A stretch of 64,000 nucleotides of DNA from positions 61,212 through 125,211 of the forward strand of contig NZ_JAJUWS010000013.1 in assembly GCF_021390475.1 (NCBI RefSeq), in the 5' to 3' direction. Below are positions 54,110 through 62,667 of the stretch, piece by piece; positions within the stretch are counted from its first letter, which is position 1; each line of letters begins with the position of its first letter. The translations under genes and the position numbers were made by a program. The notes under the pieces were generated by a model. It did no database searches. It was not told the DNA's origin and saw only the letters and a program-made list of their open reading frames with translations. The DNA is from Streptomyces sp. ST2-7A (GTDB lineage: Bacteria > Actinomycetota > Actinomycetes > Streptomycetales > Streptomycetaceae).

Positions 54110-54805
54110 ATGTTGTCTCTCCCGGAGCGCGCGGCCGAGTTGCGCGCCCCGTTCGCGCGACTCGGTCGGCTGCGTCTGCCCGGGCTCCTCACCCGGGCGG
54201 GGCTCACCGCCCTGCGCGCGGAGGTGCTCGGCCTGCGGCGATGCCTCGTCCGCCGGGAGTACGACAGCGTCCTCACCGGATCCGACCTGGCCGCCGCCGG
54301 CCCGCTGGTGGCACGGCTGGGCTCGGACCCGGACCTCGGGGCACTCGTCTCCGCGATAGCCGGCGTGGCCGCCGAGCCGCTTCCCGACCCCGCCCGGCGC
54401 CTGTCCCTGAGCGTCCTGGACCGCCCCGGGGACCGGATCGAACCGGCCCCCGGCGGGCCACCGTTGGCACTCGCGCTCTTCCTCGACGCACCGGCGTCCC
54501 CGCAGGACGGCGGCATGCTCGAATACCGTCCGGTCTCCTGGTCGGCGGGCCGCGCCGGCCCCGGAGCCGGCGGCCCGGGCCCCGGCAGTCCCGACCGCCG
54601 TTCCGGCGGAGCGGCTCTGCCGGAGCCGCTGCTGCGGGCGCACCACGCGCCGGGGGACGGCTGCCTGATGCGGGCGGACGTCACCGAACCGCGGGTGACC
54701 CCGCTGCGCGCACCCGGGGTCCGCCGCGTCGTCCTCACCATCGGCTGGGCGGTGGGTCGGCCGCTCGCGGACCGGCGTGCCCCCGCCGGAGCCGCACTGC
54801 GCTGA
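54110..54805 (+). CDS. ArpA/HalD-like Fe(II)/2OG dioxygenase-fold protein lacking iron ligands
   Basis: The 231-residue protein matches the outline of the ArpA/HalD-like dioxygenases: PGLLTRAGLTALRAEV at the start, LALALFLDAP with GGMLEYRP in the middle, and VTPLRAPGVRRVVLTI near the end. The metal triad expected before the LALALF strand (H-x-D) is replaced by GDRIEPAPGGPP, and the final His (usually AHRVTPL) reads TEPRVTPL. It is therefore probably catalytically dead or repurposed. The start is uncertain: the ribosome binding site is too close to this ATG, and a TTG one codon later fits better. Confidence 0.6.
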   Translation: MLSLPERAAELRAPFARLGRLRLPGLLTRAGLTALRAEVLGLRRCLVRREYDSVLTGSDLAAAGPLVARLGSDPDLGALVSAIAGVAAEPLPDPARRLSLSVLDRPGDRIEPAPGGPPLALALFLDAPASPQDGGMLEYRPVSWSAGRAGPGAGGPGPGSPDRRSGGAALPEPLLRAHHAPGDGCLMRADVTEPRVTPLRAPGVRRVVLTIGWAVGRPLADRRAPAGAALR

Positions 54806-55108
54806 GGAGGCGTCCCGGCCCGTCACCCCTTCCGCACCGCCGCGTATCGACGCGCGCCGACCCGACCCCGCCGGCCGTTCGCGGGGCCCGGGACACCGGG
54901 GCCGAGTGCGCCCCGATACGACGACGAGGTGTCACCGCGCCTCACCCCGGGGTCACCGGTCACGGCGGGATCCGGCCATCACCGGCCGGCCCCGGCCCAC
55001 CCCGTGCCCCGCATCGCACCACTCGTCCCACTCGCACCGCCCCCAACGATCCTCCCCCCGCCCTCACCTCCCGGCCGTCCTCCGCGGCCACCCGGAAGGA
55101 GCACCACC
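54806..55108 (+). other. intergenic region upstream of the Arg/Asp-rich gene
   Basis: I see no gene or clear promoter in these 303 bases. They end in a strong ribosome binding site (GGAAGGA) before the ATG at 55109. Confidence 0.4.
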
Positions 55109-55564
55109 ATGGCCCGCAAACCCCCACCCCGCGCCTCCGGATCACCCGGCGGTTCCCGACGTGATCGCGAGGAGGACCGCCGCGACCGCCGCGAGTACCG
55201 TGAGCAGCGGGACGACCGCGATCGGCGGTACCGGGAACAGCGCGACCATCTGGACCGCCGCGACCGTCGCGAGTCCACCGAGCGCCGGGACGAGCGGGAG
55301 CACCGCGAGCAGGCGGGACGTGCCGAGCGCCGGGAGCGGACCGAGCACCGCGACCGTCGCGAGCAGACGGACCGGATGAGGGAGACGGATCACCGGGACC
55401 GGGCGGATCGCAGGAATCACCGGGACCGGGCGGACCGCAGGGATCGGAAGGAGCGTCGGGACCGGGGTTCCGCCGGTGGCGATCGGGGCCCGATGGGCAT
55501 CCTGGTGGGTCTGCTGCTCACCGCGATCGCGTTGGTGGCCCTGCTGCTCTGGGCACTCCTCTGA
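55109..55564 (+). CDS. Arg/Asp/Glu-repeat tail-anchored membrane protein
   Basis: The 151-residue protein consists of about 110 residues made almost only of Arg, Asp, Glu, His and Gln in short repeats (RRDRE, HRDR, ADRRDR). A Gly-rich hinge follows, and then one C-terminal hydrophobic helix, MGILVGLLLTAIALVALLL. I know of no function. The charged part is probably a long single helix or disordered rod on the cytoplasmic side. A good ribosome binding site (GGAAGGA) supports the plus strand. The opposite strand also has a hydrophobic frame, but without a ribosome binding site. Confidence 0.7.
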   Translation: MARKPPPRASGSPGGSRRDREEDRRDRREYREQRDDRDRRYREQRDHLDRRDRRESTERRDEREHREQAGRAERRERTEHRDRREQTDRMRETDHRDRADRRNHRDRADRRDRKERRDRGSAGGDRGPMGILVGLLLTAIALVALLLWALL

Positions 55565-55722
55565 CGGGAACCTCCCCGCGCCGGTTCATCACCGGTGGCG
55601 GCCGGTCGCCCGTCGTGTCGTGCGGGTGACCGGCCGGGCCGGGACCGGGGCCGCGACGGCCCGCGACCCGGTGAGGTCCCGCGACCGGGTGAAGCCCCGT
55701 GGAGTGCGCCGGCTCCCGCCCG

Positions 55723-56529
55723 CTACCGATCCACCCAGCGGCGGGCCCAGGCGTCCACCAGTTCCGCGACCCAGGCGGCGTCCCCGGCGTCGCCCAACAG
55801 GTGGTCGGCGCCCTCCAGGCCGATGAACGCCTTGGGATGCCGGGCCGCCGAGAACAGCTCGCCCGCCTCGTCGACGCCCACGACGGAGTCCACCGGGGAG
55901 TGCAGCACCAGCAGCGCGGCGTCCAGCTCCGCGATCAGCCCGCGCTGCTCGCGCGAGCGCTCGATCAGATCGTCCAGGAACTCGCGCCGCATCCGGAACG
56001 GCCGCCCCGCGAGCACGACCTCCGCCTCACCGGCACGGCGCAACTCCTCCTCGGCGCCGGGTGGCAGCTGTCCGCGCAGGTGGGCCGGGTCGGCAGGGGC
56101 CGCGATGGTGGCCACCGCCCGCACCTCCGGGATCCGGTGCGCCGCGGCCAACGCCACGCCCCCGCCCATCGAGTGACCCACCAACAGGGCGGGTGCGGCG
56201 ACGTCCTCCCGCAGGGCGTCCGCCGCGTGCACCAGGTCCTCCACCATCGTGCCGAAGCCGGTGCGGGAGAAGTCGCCCTCGGACTCACCGATGCCGGTGA
56301 AGTCGAACCGCAGCACGCCCCAGCCCAGGCGGGCCAGGCCGCGGGAGACCCGGGCGGCCGCCAGGATGTCCTTGCCGCAGGTGAAGCAGTGGGCGAAGAC
56401 CGCGTACGCCACCGGCGGTCGTCCCTCGGGCAGCTCCAGCCGACCGGCGAGCCGGCCCATCGGGCCGGGGATGTCGAACCGGCGGCACTCGATCCCGGCG
56501 GTGCCCCGCTCGGCACGGGCCCCGTTCAC
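55723..56529 (-). CDS. alpha/beta hydrolase
   Basis: The 268-residue protein has the alpha/beta hydrolase core with FAHCFTCGKD (oxyanion region), FDFTGIGESEGDF, the nucleophile motif VGHSMGGGVAL, and late ADHLLGDAGDA with the catalytic His. It is similar to the hydrolase part of hydrolase-OsmC fusions, but no OsmC domain is present. The GTG at 56529 overlaps the stop of the MerR gene (GTGA), so both are made from one transcript and the hydrolase is the likely target function of the regulator. Confidence 0.9.
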   Translation of the reverse strand: MNGARAERGTAGIECRRFDIPGPMGRLAGRLELPEGRPPVAYAVFAHCFTCGKDILAAARVSRGLARLGWGVLRFDFTGIGESEGDFSRTGFGTMVEDLVHAADALREDVAAPALLVGHSMGGGVALAAAHRIPEVRAVATIAAPADPAHLRGQLPPGAEEELRRAGEAEVVLAGRPFRMRREFLDDLIERSREQRGLIAELDAALLVLHSPVDSVVGVDEAGELFSAARHPKAFIGLEGADHLLGDAGDAAWVAELVDAWARRWVDR

Positions 56530-56942
56530 CGACCCGCCACCGGTTCCCCGGCGGTGCTCCCCGTCGGCCGCGGGGTCGAAAGCCCACCGCCGCCGGCCGC
56601 CACGGGAGTGCCGCCGATCAGCGATCGCAGGGTCTCCCGGGTGCGGTTCAACTCCTCGATCCGCTCCTCGACGCGGTCCAGGTGGGCGGCGATCAGCCGT
56701 TCCGCCCGGCCGTCGGGGGCGGCCCGCCCCTCGCGCAGCCACAGGACCTCGCGGATCTCGGCCAGGCTCAGACCGGCGGCCTGCGCCCGGCGGATGAACA
56801 TCACGCGGTCGGCGCTCTCCCGGGGGTAGTCGCGGTACCCGGCCGGGGTGCGCGGGGGTTCGGGCAGCAGACCCGCCCGCTCCCAGAAACGAACGGTGCG
56901 GGTCGTGACGCCGGCGGCGTGGGCGAGACTCCCGATACGCAT
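56526..56942 (-). CDS. MerR-family regulator
   Basis: The 138-residue protein starts with the MerR winged helix (MRIGSLAHAAGVTTRTVRFW, then YRDYPRESADRVMFIRRAQ), followed by a coiled-coil dimer helix and a short C-terminus without obvious metal-binding cysteines. A -10 box lies only six bases before the ATG, so its transcript is probably leaderless. It would regulate itself and the coupled hydrolase. Confidence 0.92.
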   Translation of the reverse strand: MRIGSLAHAAGVTTRTVRFWERAGLLPEPPRTPAGYRDYPRESADRVMFIRRAQAAGLSLAEIREVLWLREGRAAPDGRAERLIAAHLDRVEERIEELNRTRETLRSLIGGTPVAAGGGGLSTPRPTGSTAGEPVAGR

Positions 56943-56948
56943 GGTGTC

Positions 56949-56954
56949 AGCCTA
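56949..56954 (-). promoter_or_regulatory. -10 box of the MerR-hydrolase operon
   Basis: On the minus strand TAGGCT is placed six bases before the ATG, so transcription should begin at or next to the start codon. The ACCGG...CCGGT dyad just upstream may be the MerR operator. Confidence 0.5.
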
Positions 56955-57422
56955 GTACCGGGGGACGCACCGGTTCGCCCGCCCCCGGGGGCGGGCGGCC
57001 CGACCGGTCCCGTACGCCCTCCGGTCCCGGGTCCCGCGCCTCACCCGTGCGGGTGGCGGGGAGCCGTTCCGGCGGAACACGCGGACGGGCGAAAGGTCGG
57101 GAAATCGCTTTCCCGAACGATTCCGAAAGGCCCGTCCTCACTCGAAAGGGTGAAAAGAATTGGGATCGGGCGCGCCGGCCCCGGTACCTTCTGAGCGCTT
57201 GCCGGGCGGACCGTGTCCGTCGCGGGACGGGGTTCCCGTGATGCCGCTGTCGGTCCTGCCGGTCTTTGTCGCGCCGTCATCCGTCGGCCGCCCGTTTCCC
57301 GGGGTGCTTCCCGTCGGTTTTCCCGTCCGCCGTCCCGCCCGCCGTCATCCGTTTTCCACTCGTTTCCGTTCGCCGGGGTCACCGTGCGCCCGGGGGCGGG
57401 GCCGACGAGGAGGTTTCCACCC
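56955..57422. other. intergenic region between MerR gene and 57423 gene
   Basis: The region contains a perfect 8-base inverted repeat TCGGGAAA / TTTCCCGA at 57097-57116. A possible plus-strand promoter, TTGGGA (57160-57165) and TACCTT (57185-57190), has a 19-base spacer. The 230 bases after it have no recognisable content and would be a long leader of the 57423 gene. Confidence 0.45.
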
Positions 57423-57743
57423 GTGACGATCGACCGCGCGTTTCCCCCGCCGCGAGCCGGCGGTCTCCGTCTCCTGCGGGGCGGCTCCCCCTCGGACGGC
57501 GACCGCCGTGCCGGGGCGCGCCGGCACGCCGGCCCGGCGTCGTTGCGGCTGGTGCCCGCGGTGCGGTCGGGTGCCGGCGGCACCGGGACGCGGACGCCGT
57601 CGCCGTTCCCCGGGGCGGGACGCCCCGACCCCGACCACGACCCGGAGCCGGACGGGCGCGGCCCCGCCGGGGCGGCCGTGCCCCGGCCCGTGGCGGGATG
57701 GGGCGTCTCGGCGGTCGCCCTGATCACGGCGCGCGCCGCCTGA
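57423..57743 (+). CDS. small hypothetical protein
   Basis: I do not recognise this 106-residue product, which is rich in Arg, Gly, Pro and Ala. The main support is a strong ribosome binding site (GAGGAGG at 57407-57413) nine bases before the GTG, an upstream promoter candidate and a terminator-like hairpin straight after the stop. A C-terminal stretch WGVSAVALITARAA is mildly hydrophobic. Confidence 0.42.
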   Translation: MTIDRAFPPPRAGGLRLLRGGSPSDGDRRAGARRHAGPASLRLVPAVRSGAGGTGTRTPSPFPGAGRPDPDHDPEPDGRGPAGAAVPRPVAGWGVSAVALITARAA

Positions 57744-57750
57744 ACGCCGA

Positions 57751-57790
57751 CGGCCCGGCCCGCTCCCCGGGAGGGAGTGGACCGGGCCGG
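57751..57790. terminator. bidirectional terminator between convergent genes
   Basis: The 16-base arms at 57751-57766 and 57775-57790 pair with one mismatch and one G-U pair. It sits between the 57423 gene and the convergent nuclease gene. Confidence 0.6.
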
Positions 57791-57807
57791 GTGTTCGGAA
57801 CCGGGGA

Positions 57808-60408
57808 TCAGCGGCCGGTCAGGCGACCCAGGAGGTTGCCGAGGAAGTCGATGATCCCGCGGATCACCTCCCGCACGACCTCCTTCGCCTTGCCCTTGCC
57901 GTCGCCCTTTCCGGGGCCCTTCCCGTCGTCGCCCCCGCCGCTGCGGGTGGAATCGACGCGCACGATCTGCGGGTCGTGGTCACTGGCCTGATCGGCGAAT
58001 TCCGCGTTCACCCGCACCGGCTCGTAGTCGAAACCGCGAATGGCCGGACTGGTGAGAATGCCGTCCAGGGTCTGCGAATTGCCGTCGAAGACGTAGGTGT
58101 AGCGCTCCTCGGGGGGCAGCGTCAGCATGAGGTTGTTCAGTGCCCCGCCCGAGGTGAGGATCGACCAGGTCTCGGAGAACTCGAAGTCGTTGAAGTCGCC
58201 CGCGACCACCACGTTGGCGTCCGGGTCCACCGCCAGCAGGTCCCGGACGAAGCCGTTCACCAGGGTGGCCTGGCGGTGGCGCTGGGACTCCGAGGTGCGG
58301 TTCGGCGGCTGGTTGCGGCCGTGCAGCGGCTCGTCGCCGCCCTTGGAGTTGAAGTGGTTGGCGACGACGAAGAAGGTCTGTCCCTCGAAGCGGAACTCAC
58401 CGATCAGCGGCTTGCGGCTGCTCGCCCAGGCCGAGTCGTTCGGCTCGATCCGCCCCGGCGAGACGGACAGTTCCACGCCGCCGTCGGCCGCGACCGCCTC
58501 CACGGCGGTCGTGGCGTCGCCGCCCGGCCGGTCCACGAACTCCACCCGCTCGGGGTTGAACAGCAGCACGTTGCGGATGTTGCCGCCGGGCTGGCCGCCG
58601 TCCCGCTTGTCCTCGGGGTCGATGGAACGCCACTCGTAGACCGGGCCGCCGGCGGCCTCGATGGCCTCGATGAACAACCGCAGGGTCTCGTCGGAGGCGG
58701 TCACCCCGTCGTCGGTGGGGCCGGTGTTGTCCTGGATCTCCTCCAGGGTGAGGATGTCGGGCCCGGCCAGGTTGACCACCACGCCCTCGGCGAGGCGGGC
58801 GAACTTGGCGTCGTCGTCCAGCGGGGAGAGGTTCTCCACGTTGTAGGTGGCGATCGCCAGTTCCCGCTCCTGCTGCGGGCGGGTGACCTCGCGCTCCAGG
58901 CCGTTGTCCACGTGCCCGCCGAGCTCGGCGGCCATCAGCGTGTAACCGCCGTACCGGGCGTAGTCCAGCGGGCCGGTTGTGGTGCCGGTCAGCTCGTCGC
59001 CGACATCGGCCTCCGGCAGCGGGGCCGCCGGGTCCAGCGACATGACCTTCAACCGGCCGGTGTTGGGCTCCTCGTAGGAGCCGTACACGGTGCCGCCGCG
59101 CACCGAGGGGTTCTCCTCCGGCTTGACCGTCACCCACAGCTCGTCGTACTCGGTGGTCCGGCCGACGATCCGGGTGTCGGAGACCTCGACGAGCATCCCC
59201 TCCAACGACTCGTACAGGTCCAGCGCGTAGGCCCCCGGGTCCAGCTTCAGCTCCTCCACGCTCCCGCCGGCCGCCTCCGGCGCGTACAGGTCGGGCACCG
59301 AGTCGGCGTCCAGCACCACGGGCGCGGGGAGCGGGTTGCCGGAGGAGAGCACGGCGACGGTCGGTGAGGTGATCTCGGTCAGCGTCTGGGTGGCGCTCGC
59401 CGGGCGGTACTCGACGACCTGTCCGCCGACCAGGACGGAGTCGCCCGGCGAGACGGTCGGCACGGTCGAGCCGGTGTGGACGAAGACGCCCTCGGAGGTG
59501 CGCGGGTCGGTGTCGGGCTCGGGGTCCTGGACCCAGAAGCCGCGCGCGCCGGTGGCGCGCACCGCCGTCACCACACCGGGGACGGCGCTCACGGTGGTCC
59601 CCACGAGCGGGGAGATCCGGGTGTCGCCCTGGATGTCGCGGATCCGGACGTCGCCCGGCTCGGTCGGCGGCTCCTCCCCGTCGTCTCCGCCGCCGGTCGC
59701 GGGGCCCTCCCCGGCGGAGTTGACCGGGGTCGGGGCGCCGGCGGCCAGGTCGGCGGCGTTGTCGTCGGTGTCGGTCAGGTCGGCGTCCCGGGCCACCGAG
59801 GCGGTGTTGGAGGCGCCCGCCGCCGGGCCGGAGCCCTCGCGGACCACGGCGGTGCCGTAGCCGACCAGGTCCACGATCCGCTCGTCGGCCGCGCAGTCGG
59901 CGGCGGTGCGGCAGGTCAGCTCGGCGGTGCCGGCGACCAGGGCCACGGTGCCGGTCGTGGCACTCATGTTGATCGAGCCGGTGGTGTCGGGGGTCGGCAG
60001 TTCGACCGTGCCGCCGGTGCCGGCGGCCTGCGCCACCAGGTGGCGGGCGCCCGGCTCGAGGGTGCCGTTCAGCGGGGTGACCTGCCAGCGGGAGGAGGCC
60101 GACGGCGAGCCGGGGAGGTACTGGACGCTGTGGCCGACCAGGTCGAGGGCGCCGGTTCCGGGGTTGCCGAGCTCGACGAAGTCACGGGTCAGGGCGGCTC
60201 CGGAGTTGCCGCCGCCGCCGTAGACCTCGCCGATCACGGCGGTGCCCGCTGTGTCCCCGACCTCCGCGGCGGTGGGGTCGGCCGCCAGGGCGTGCGGCAG
60301 CTGGGTCAACACCAGCGACGCCGCGGCGGCGGTGGTGACCAGGCGCAGGGCGTGGCGCGGGGTGCGCCGCGCGCGGCTCGGTGACTGGTTCGGCGACTGG
60401 TTCGGCAC
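57808..60408 (-). CDS. secreted endonuclease/exonuclease/phosphatase-family nuclease with lamin-tail domain
   Basis: The 866-residue protein has a Sec signal peptide (basic N-region, hydrophobic TTAAAASLVLTQLP, cleavage after ALA near residue 43). A lamin-tail-like domain follows (GEVYGGGGNSGAALTRDFVE), then an OB-like middle part. The EEP nuclease domain has ATYNVENLSP, LEEIQDN, VANHFNSKGG, VVAGDFNDFE and SDHDPQIVRV, which supply metal-binding and catalytic residues. The C-terminus is Gly/Lys-rich. It resembles ExeM/YhcR-type extracellular DNases that degrade external DNA. The GTG at 60408 follows TAGGAGACG. Confidence 0.92.
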   Translation of the reverse strand: MPNQSPNQSPSRARRTPRHALRLVTTAAAASLVLTQLPHALAADPTAAEVGDTAGTAVIGEVYGGGGNSGAALTRDFVELGNPGTGALDLVGHSVQYLPGSPSASSRWQVTPLNGTLEPGARHLVAQAAGTGGTVELPTPDTTGSINMSATTGTVALVAGTAELTCRTAADCAADERIVDLVGYGTAVVREGSGPAAGASNTASVARDADLTDTDDNAADLAAGAPTPVNSAGEGPATGGGDDGEEPPTEPGDVRIRDIQGDTRISPLVGTTVSAVPGVVTAVRATGARGFWVQDPEPDTDPRTSEGVFVHTGSTVPTVSPGDSVLVGGQVVEYRPASATQTLTEITSPTVAVLSSGNPLPAPVVLDADSVPDLYAPEAAGGSVEELKLDPGAYALDLYESLEGMLVEVSDTRIVGRTTEYDELWVTVKPEENPSVRGGTVYGSYEEPNTGRLKVMSLDPAAPLPEADVGDELTGTTTGPLDYARYGGYTLMAAELGGHVDNGLEREVTRPQQERELAIATYNVENLSPLDDDAKFARLAEGVVVNLAGPDILTLEEIQDNTGPTDDGVTASDETLRLFIEAIEAAGGPVYEWRSIDPEDKRDGGQPGGNIRNVLLFNPERVEFVDRPGGDATTAVEAVAADGGVELSVSPGRIEPNDSAWASSRKPLIGEFRFEGQTFFVVANHFNSKGGDEPLHGRNQPPNRTSESQRHRQATLVNGFVRDLLAVDPDANVVVAGDFNDFEFSETWSILTSGGALNNLMLTLPPEERYTYVFDGNSQTLDGILTSPAIRGFDYEPVRVNAEFADQASDHDPQIVRVDSTRSGGGDDGKGPGKGDGKGKAKEVVREVIRGIIDFLGNLLGRLTGR

Positions 60409-60557
60409 GGTGGTCCGTCTCCTAGGGGCGGGGATCCGGCCGGCGCGGGCGCGCCGGCGGGGTGATTCACGGGGCCCGTGGAGCCGGGGCCCATGGGGCC
60501 GGGATGTGTGGCCCGGGTGGGGGAGCGGCCGGGGGTGGACATCCGGCGCCGCACAAG

Positions 60558-60569
60558 CTACGCGCGTAG
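60558..60569. promoter_or_regulatory. 12-base palindrome near the nuclease promoter
   Basis: CTACGCGCGTAG is a perfect palindrome 150 bases upstream of the nuclease start. It is a candidate operator; I cannot name the regulator. Confidence 0.45.
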
Positions 60570-60723
60570 AGAAGGACATGACAAGGGCGCGGACGTTAAA
60601 TCCCCGCGACGGGTGACCAACCGAACGGGGTGTCACCACCCGCTGTGTCGACCGATGGTGGGGTTGCGGGCGTGGCCGGGGCGCGCGGAGGTGGGGAAGC
60701 TCGTGAACCGCGCGCCCGCGTGT

Positions 60724-60749
60724 ACCGGCACGCGGTACCGCGTGCCGGT
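60724..60749. promoter_or_regulatory. 26-base perfect palindrome upstream of 60854 gene
   Basis: The 13-base halves 60724-60736 and 60737-60749 are exact reverse complements. It may be an operator or a terminator hairpin. It lies 105 bases before the plus-strand gene. Confidence 0.5.
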
Positions 60750-60853
60750 GGGGGAAACGCCCCCTTTCCCCGCTTCCGGCCCACCGGTTCAATGATGTCG
60801 GGGCCCGTCCAGGGCCCGTGCCGTTCCGAACGGAGCGAGGAGTGTCGAGACGG

Positions 60854-61549
60854 ATGAGGAACGAGCCCGGCTCCCCCGACATCGGATTGCACCACCTCGA
60901 AACCGCCCTGGAGGAGGCGCTGGAGTCGGTACGCGGATTTCCCCGGAGCGGGTTCACCGTCGGGGAGTGGCTCGCACTCTCCGCGGGGCTTGGGGAGTTG
61001 CGGGCCAGGACCCGCCGGGCTTCCGCCCCGGTGCGGCAGGCGTTCCTCGGTTCGGCCCGCGCCGCGCTGTTGGCCCACCTCCGCGCCCGCCCGGGTGTGC
61101 CGGTCTCGCCGGCCGAACTCGAGGGGGTGGCGGGAATCCGGGAGTGGACCCGACGCCTGAGGGAGTTGCGCGAACTCGGCTGGGTCATCGACAGCGATGT
61201 GCCGGGCCCCGACGGCCGGAGGGACCACTACCGACTGTCCGTCGATCGGTTGGACGGAAGTGTCGTGGAGGACGACCGACTCCCGGAGGCGGTGCGGGGG
61301 AGGGAACCCGGTCGGGGCGTCCTGGAGTATCTGGTCCATCTCAGCCCATGGCCCGCCGATCCGGCGCGACTCGCGCGGGCGGCCGGGACCGCCGATTGGC
61401 ATCCCGCGGTCTCGGCCCTCATTCGGGCGGGATGGCCGATCCGCCCGGTGGGGGAGGGGTTCGCGCTCGCGGCGGAGTTCCACCGCCGGTCGGCGAACCC
61501 GGAGGGCGAAGTGGGCGAACCGACTTCCGGCGGGTGGGCGGGCACGTGA
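60854..61549 (+). CDS. hypothetical protein with winged-helix-like region
   Basis: The 231-residue protein is not recognised as a whole. The section AHLRARPGVPVSPAELEGVA then REWTRRLRELRELGWVIDSD (about residues 72-125) resembles the helix-turn-helix part that precedes HNH nuclease domains in actinobacterial proteins, but no HNH motif follows. GAGGAG at 60837-60842 supports the ATG at 60854. A terminator-like hairpin follows at 61766-61790. A DNA-related role is a weak inference. Confidence 0.65.
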   Translation: MRNEPGSPDIGLHHLETALEEALESVRGFPRSGFTVGEWLALSAGLGELRARTRRASAPVRQAFLGSARAALLAHLRARPGVPVSPAELEGVAGIREWTRRLRELRELGWVIDSDVPGPDGRRDHYRLSVDRLDGSVVEDDRLPEAVRGREPGRGVLEYLVHLSPWPADPARLARAAGTADWHPAVSALIRAGWPIRPVGEGFALAAEFHRRSANPEGEVGEPTSGGWAGT

Positions 61550-61887
61550 GGCTCCGGGCGGACGGGGTGCTCCCGGTCGGGGAACACCTCCGACGACCGA
61601 CCGGACTTCCGGCTGTACCCGAGCGCGGTCACCGTCGGGTCCACCCCGGCCCGGGGGGACGCAACCGCTGGGGCCTGCCGGGCTTCGCCGGCGACGGCTT
61701 CGGTCCGACCGGCGGCCCCGGTGACACCGATCCACCCGCCGCGCACCTGGTCCGCACACGCCGGCCCGACCCGGTGTCGGACCGGGTCGGCTGCCCCGCG
61801 GAGTGGAGAAGTGCGGAGTCTTGGACAGCGACGGTTACCCGAGGAGCACTAGCCTGCTCGCGTTGTCCGGCGGAAGGGGGCGGAGCG
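61550..61887 (+). other. intergenic region before the thioesterase
   Basis: The 338 bases include a hairpin (61766-61790) and, after it, a less GC-rich stretch up to 61860 that probably holds the thioesterase promoter; TTGGAC at 61821 could be its -35 box but no well-spaced -10 box is clear. No gene is supported. Confidence 0.4.
61766..61790 (+). terminator. hairpin upstream of the thioesterase
   Basis: CCGACCCGGT (61766-61775) and ACCGGGTCGG (61781-61790) form a perfect 10-base stem with a 5-base loop. It probably ends transcription from the 60854 gene and marks the boundary of the right-edge biosynthetic cluster. Confidence 0.6.
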
Positions 61888-62667
61888 GTGTCATCGGAGG
61901 CATGGGTCAGGGTGTGGGGTACCGGGACGAGGCCCCGGGTGCGACTGTTCTGCTTTCCGCACGCGGGTGGGGGGGCTACGGCATTCCATGCCTGGCGGGC
62001 TGCGCTGCGGCCGGATGTGGAGGTCGCGGCCGTGGTGCTGCCCGGCCGGGAGGGTCGGGTGCGGGAGACGCCCTACCGTCGGATGGCGGAGCTGATACCG
62101 CCGCTGGCCGAGGCCGTGGCCGGCCATGTGGACGGCCCTTACGCCATCTTCGGGCACAGCACCGGAGCGGCGGTGGGCTACGAGGTGGCGCGCAGGCTCT
62201 CCGCAGGGCCCACCGATCCGCCCCGCTGCCTGTTCGTGTCCGGGCGCTGGGCGCCCGCGGGGCGCCGGGCCGGCCATCGTGAGGTGCCGGCGTTTCGGAA
62301 GGAAATGACGGACCAGGAGATCCTGGATCTGGTGGTCCGGCTGGGCGGGGTGCCGGCCGGTCTGCGGCAGCAGCCCGGCCTGCTGCGGTTGTTCCTGCCC
62401 GTCCTCCGGGCGGACTTCGAGCTCAACGAGGGTTATGCGCGGCGGCCCGGAGAACCACTGGACTGCCCGGTGGTCGCCATGAGCGGAGCGGATGACCCGG
62501 TGGTGACACCCCGGGAGATGAACGAGTGGCGGCGGATTACCACCGGCCCGTTTCGGCTGCGGATCTTCCAGGGCGGGCACTTCTATCACACGGCGGCGCT
62601 GTCGGAGGTGGCCCGCACGATCCGTGCCGAGCTGGACCGACCGACAGCGCCGGCCGGCTATCCGTGA
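61888..62667 (+). CDS. type II thioesterase of a PKS/NRPS cluster
   Basis: The 259-residue protein is a GrsT/RifR-type editing thioesterase. It has FCFPHAGGGATAFHAWR at the N-terminus, the nucleophile motif FGHSTGAAVGYE (about residue 90), the acid in MSGADDPVVTP and the His in QGGHFYH. These enzymes clear misprimed carrier proteins in polyketide and peptide synthesis. The GTG at 61888 gives the usual size. Its end overlaps the convergent SARP gene by ten bases. No synthase lies in the window, so the rest of the cluster is to the right. Confidence 0.93.
   Translation: MSSEAWVRVWGTGTRPRVRLFCFPHAGGGATAFHAWRAALRPDVEVAAVVLPGREGRVRETPYRRMAELIPPLAEAVAGHVDGPYAIFGHSTGAAVGYEVARRLSAGPTDPPRCLFVSGRWAPAGRRAGHREVPAFRKEMTDQEILDLVVRLGGVPAGLRQQPGLLRLFLPVLRADFELNEGYARRPGEPLDCPVVAMSGADDPVVTPREMNEWRRITTGPFRLRIFQGGHFYHTAALSEVARTIRAELDRPTAPAGYP

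Larger units (their letters stand above)
60409..60853. other. divergent regulatory region with two palindromes
   Basis: The 445 bases contain CTACGCGCGTAG at 60558-60569, an exact palindrome near the presumed nuclease promoter, and a 26-base perfect palindrome at 60724-60749 closer to the plus-strand gene. No gene is evident. Confidence 0.5.

Noticed and set aside
55142..55420. A hydrophobic 92-residue frame antisense to the Arg/Asp-rich gene
   Set aside because: It has no ribosome binding site and is the expected reverse reading of Arg/Asp codons; the plus-strand gene has GGAAGGA and a membrane anchor.
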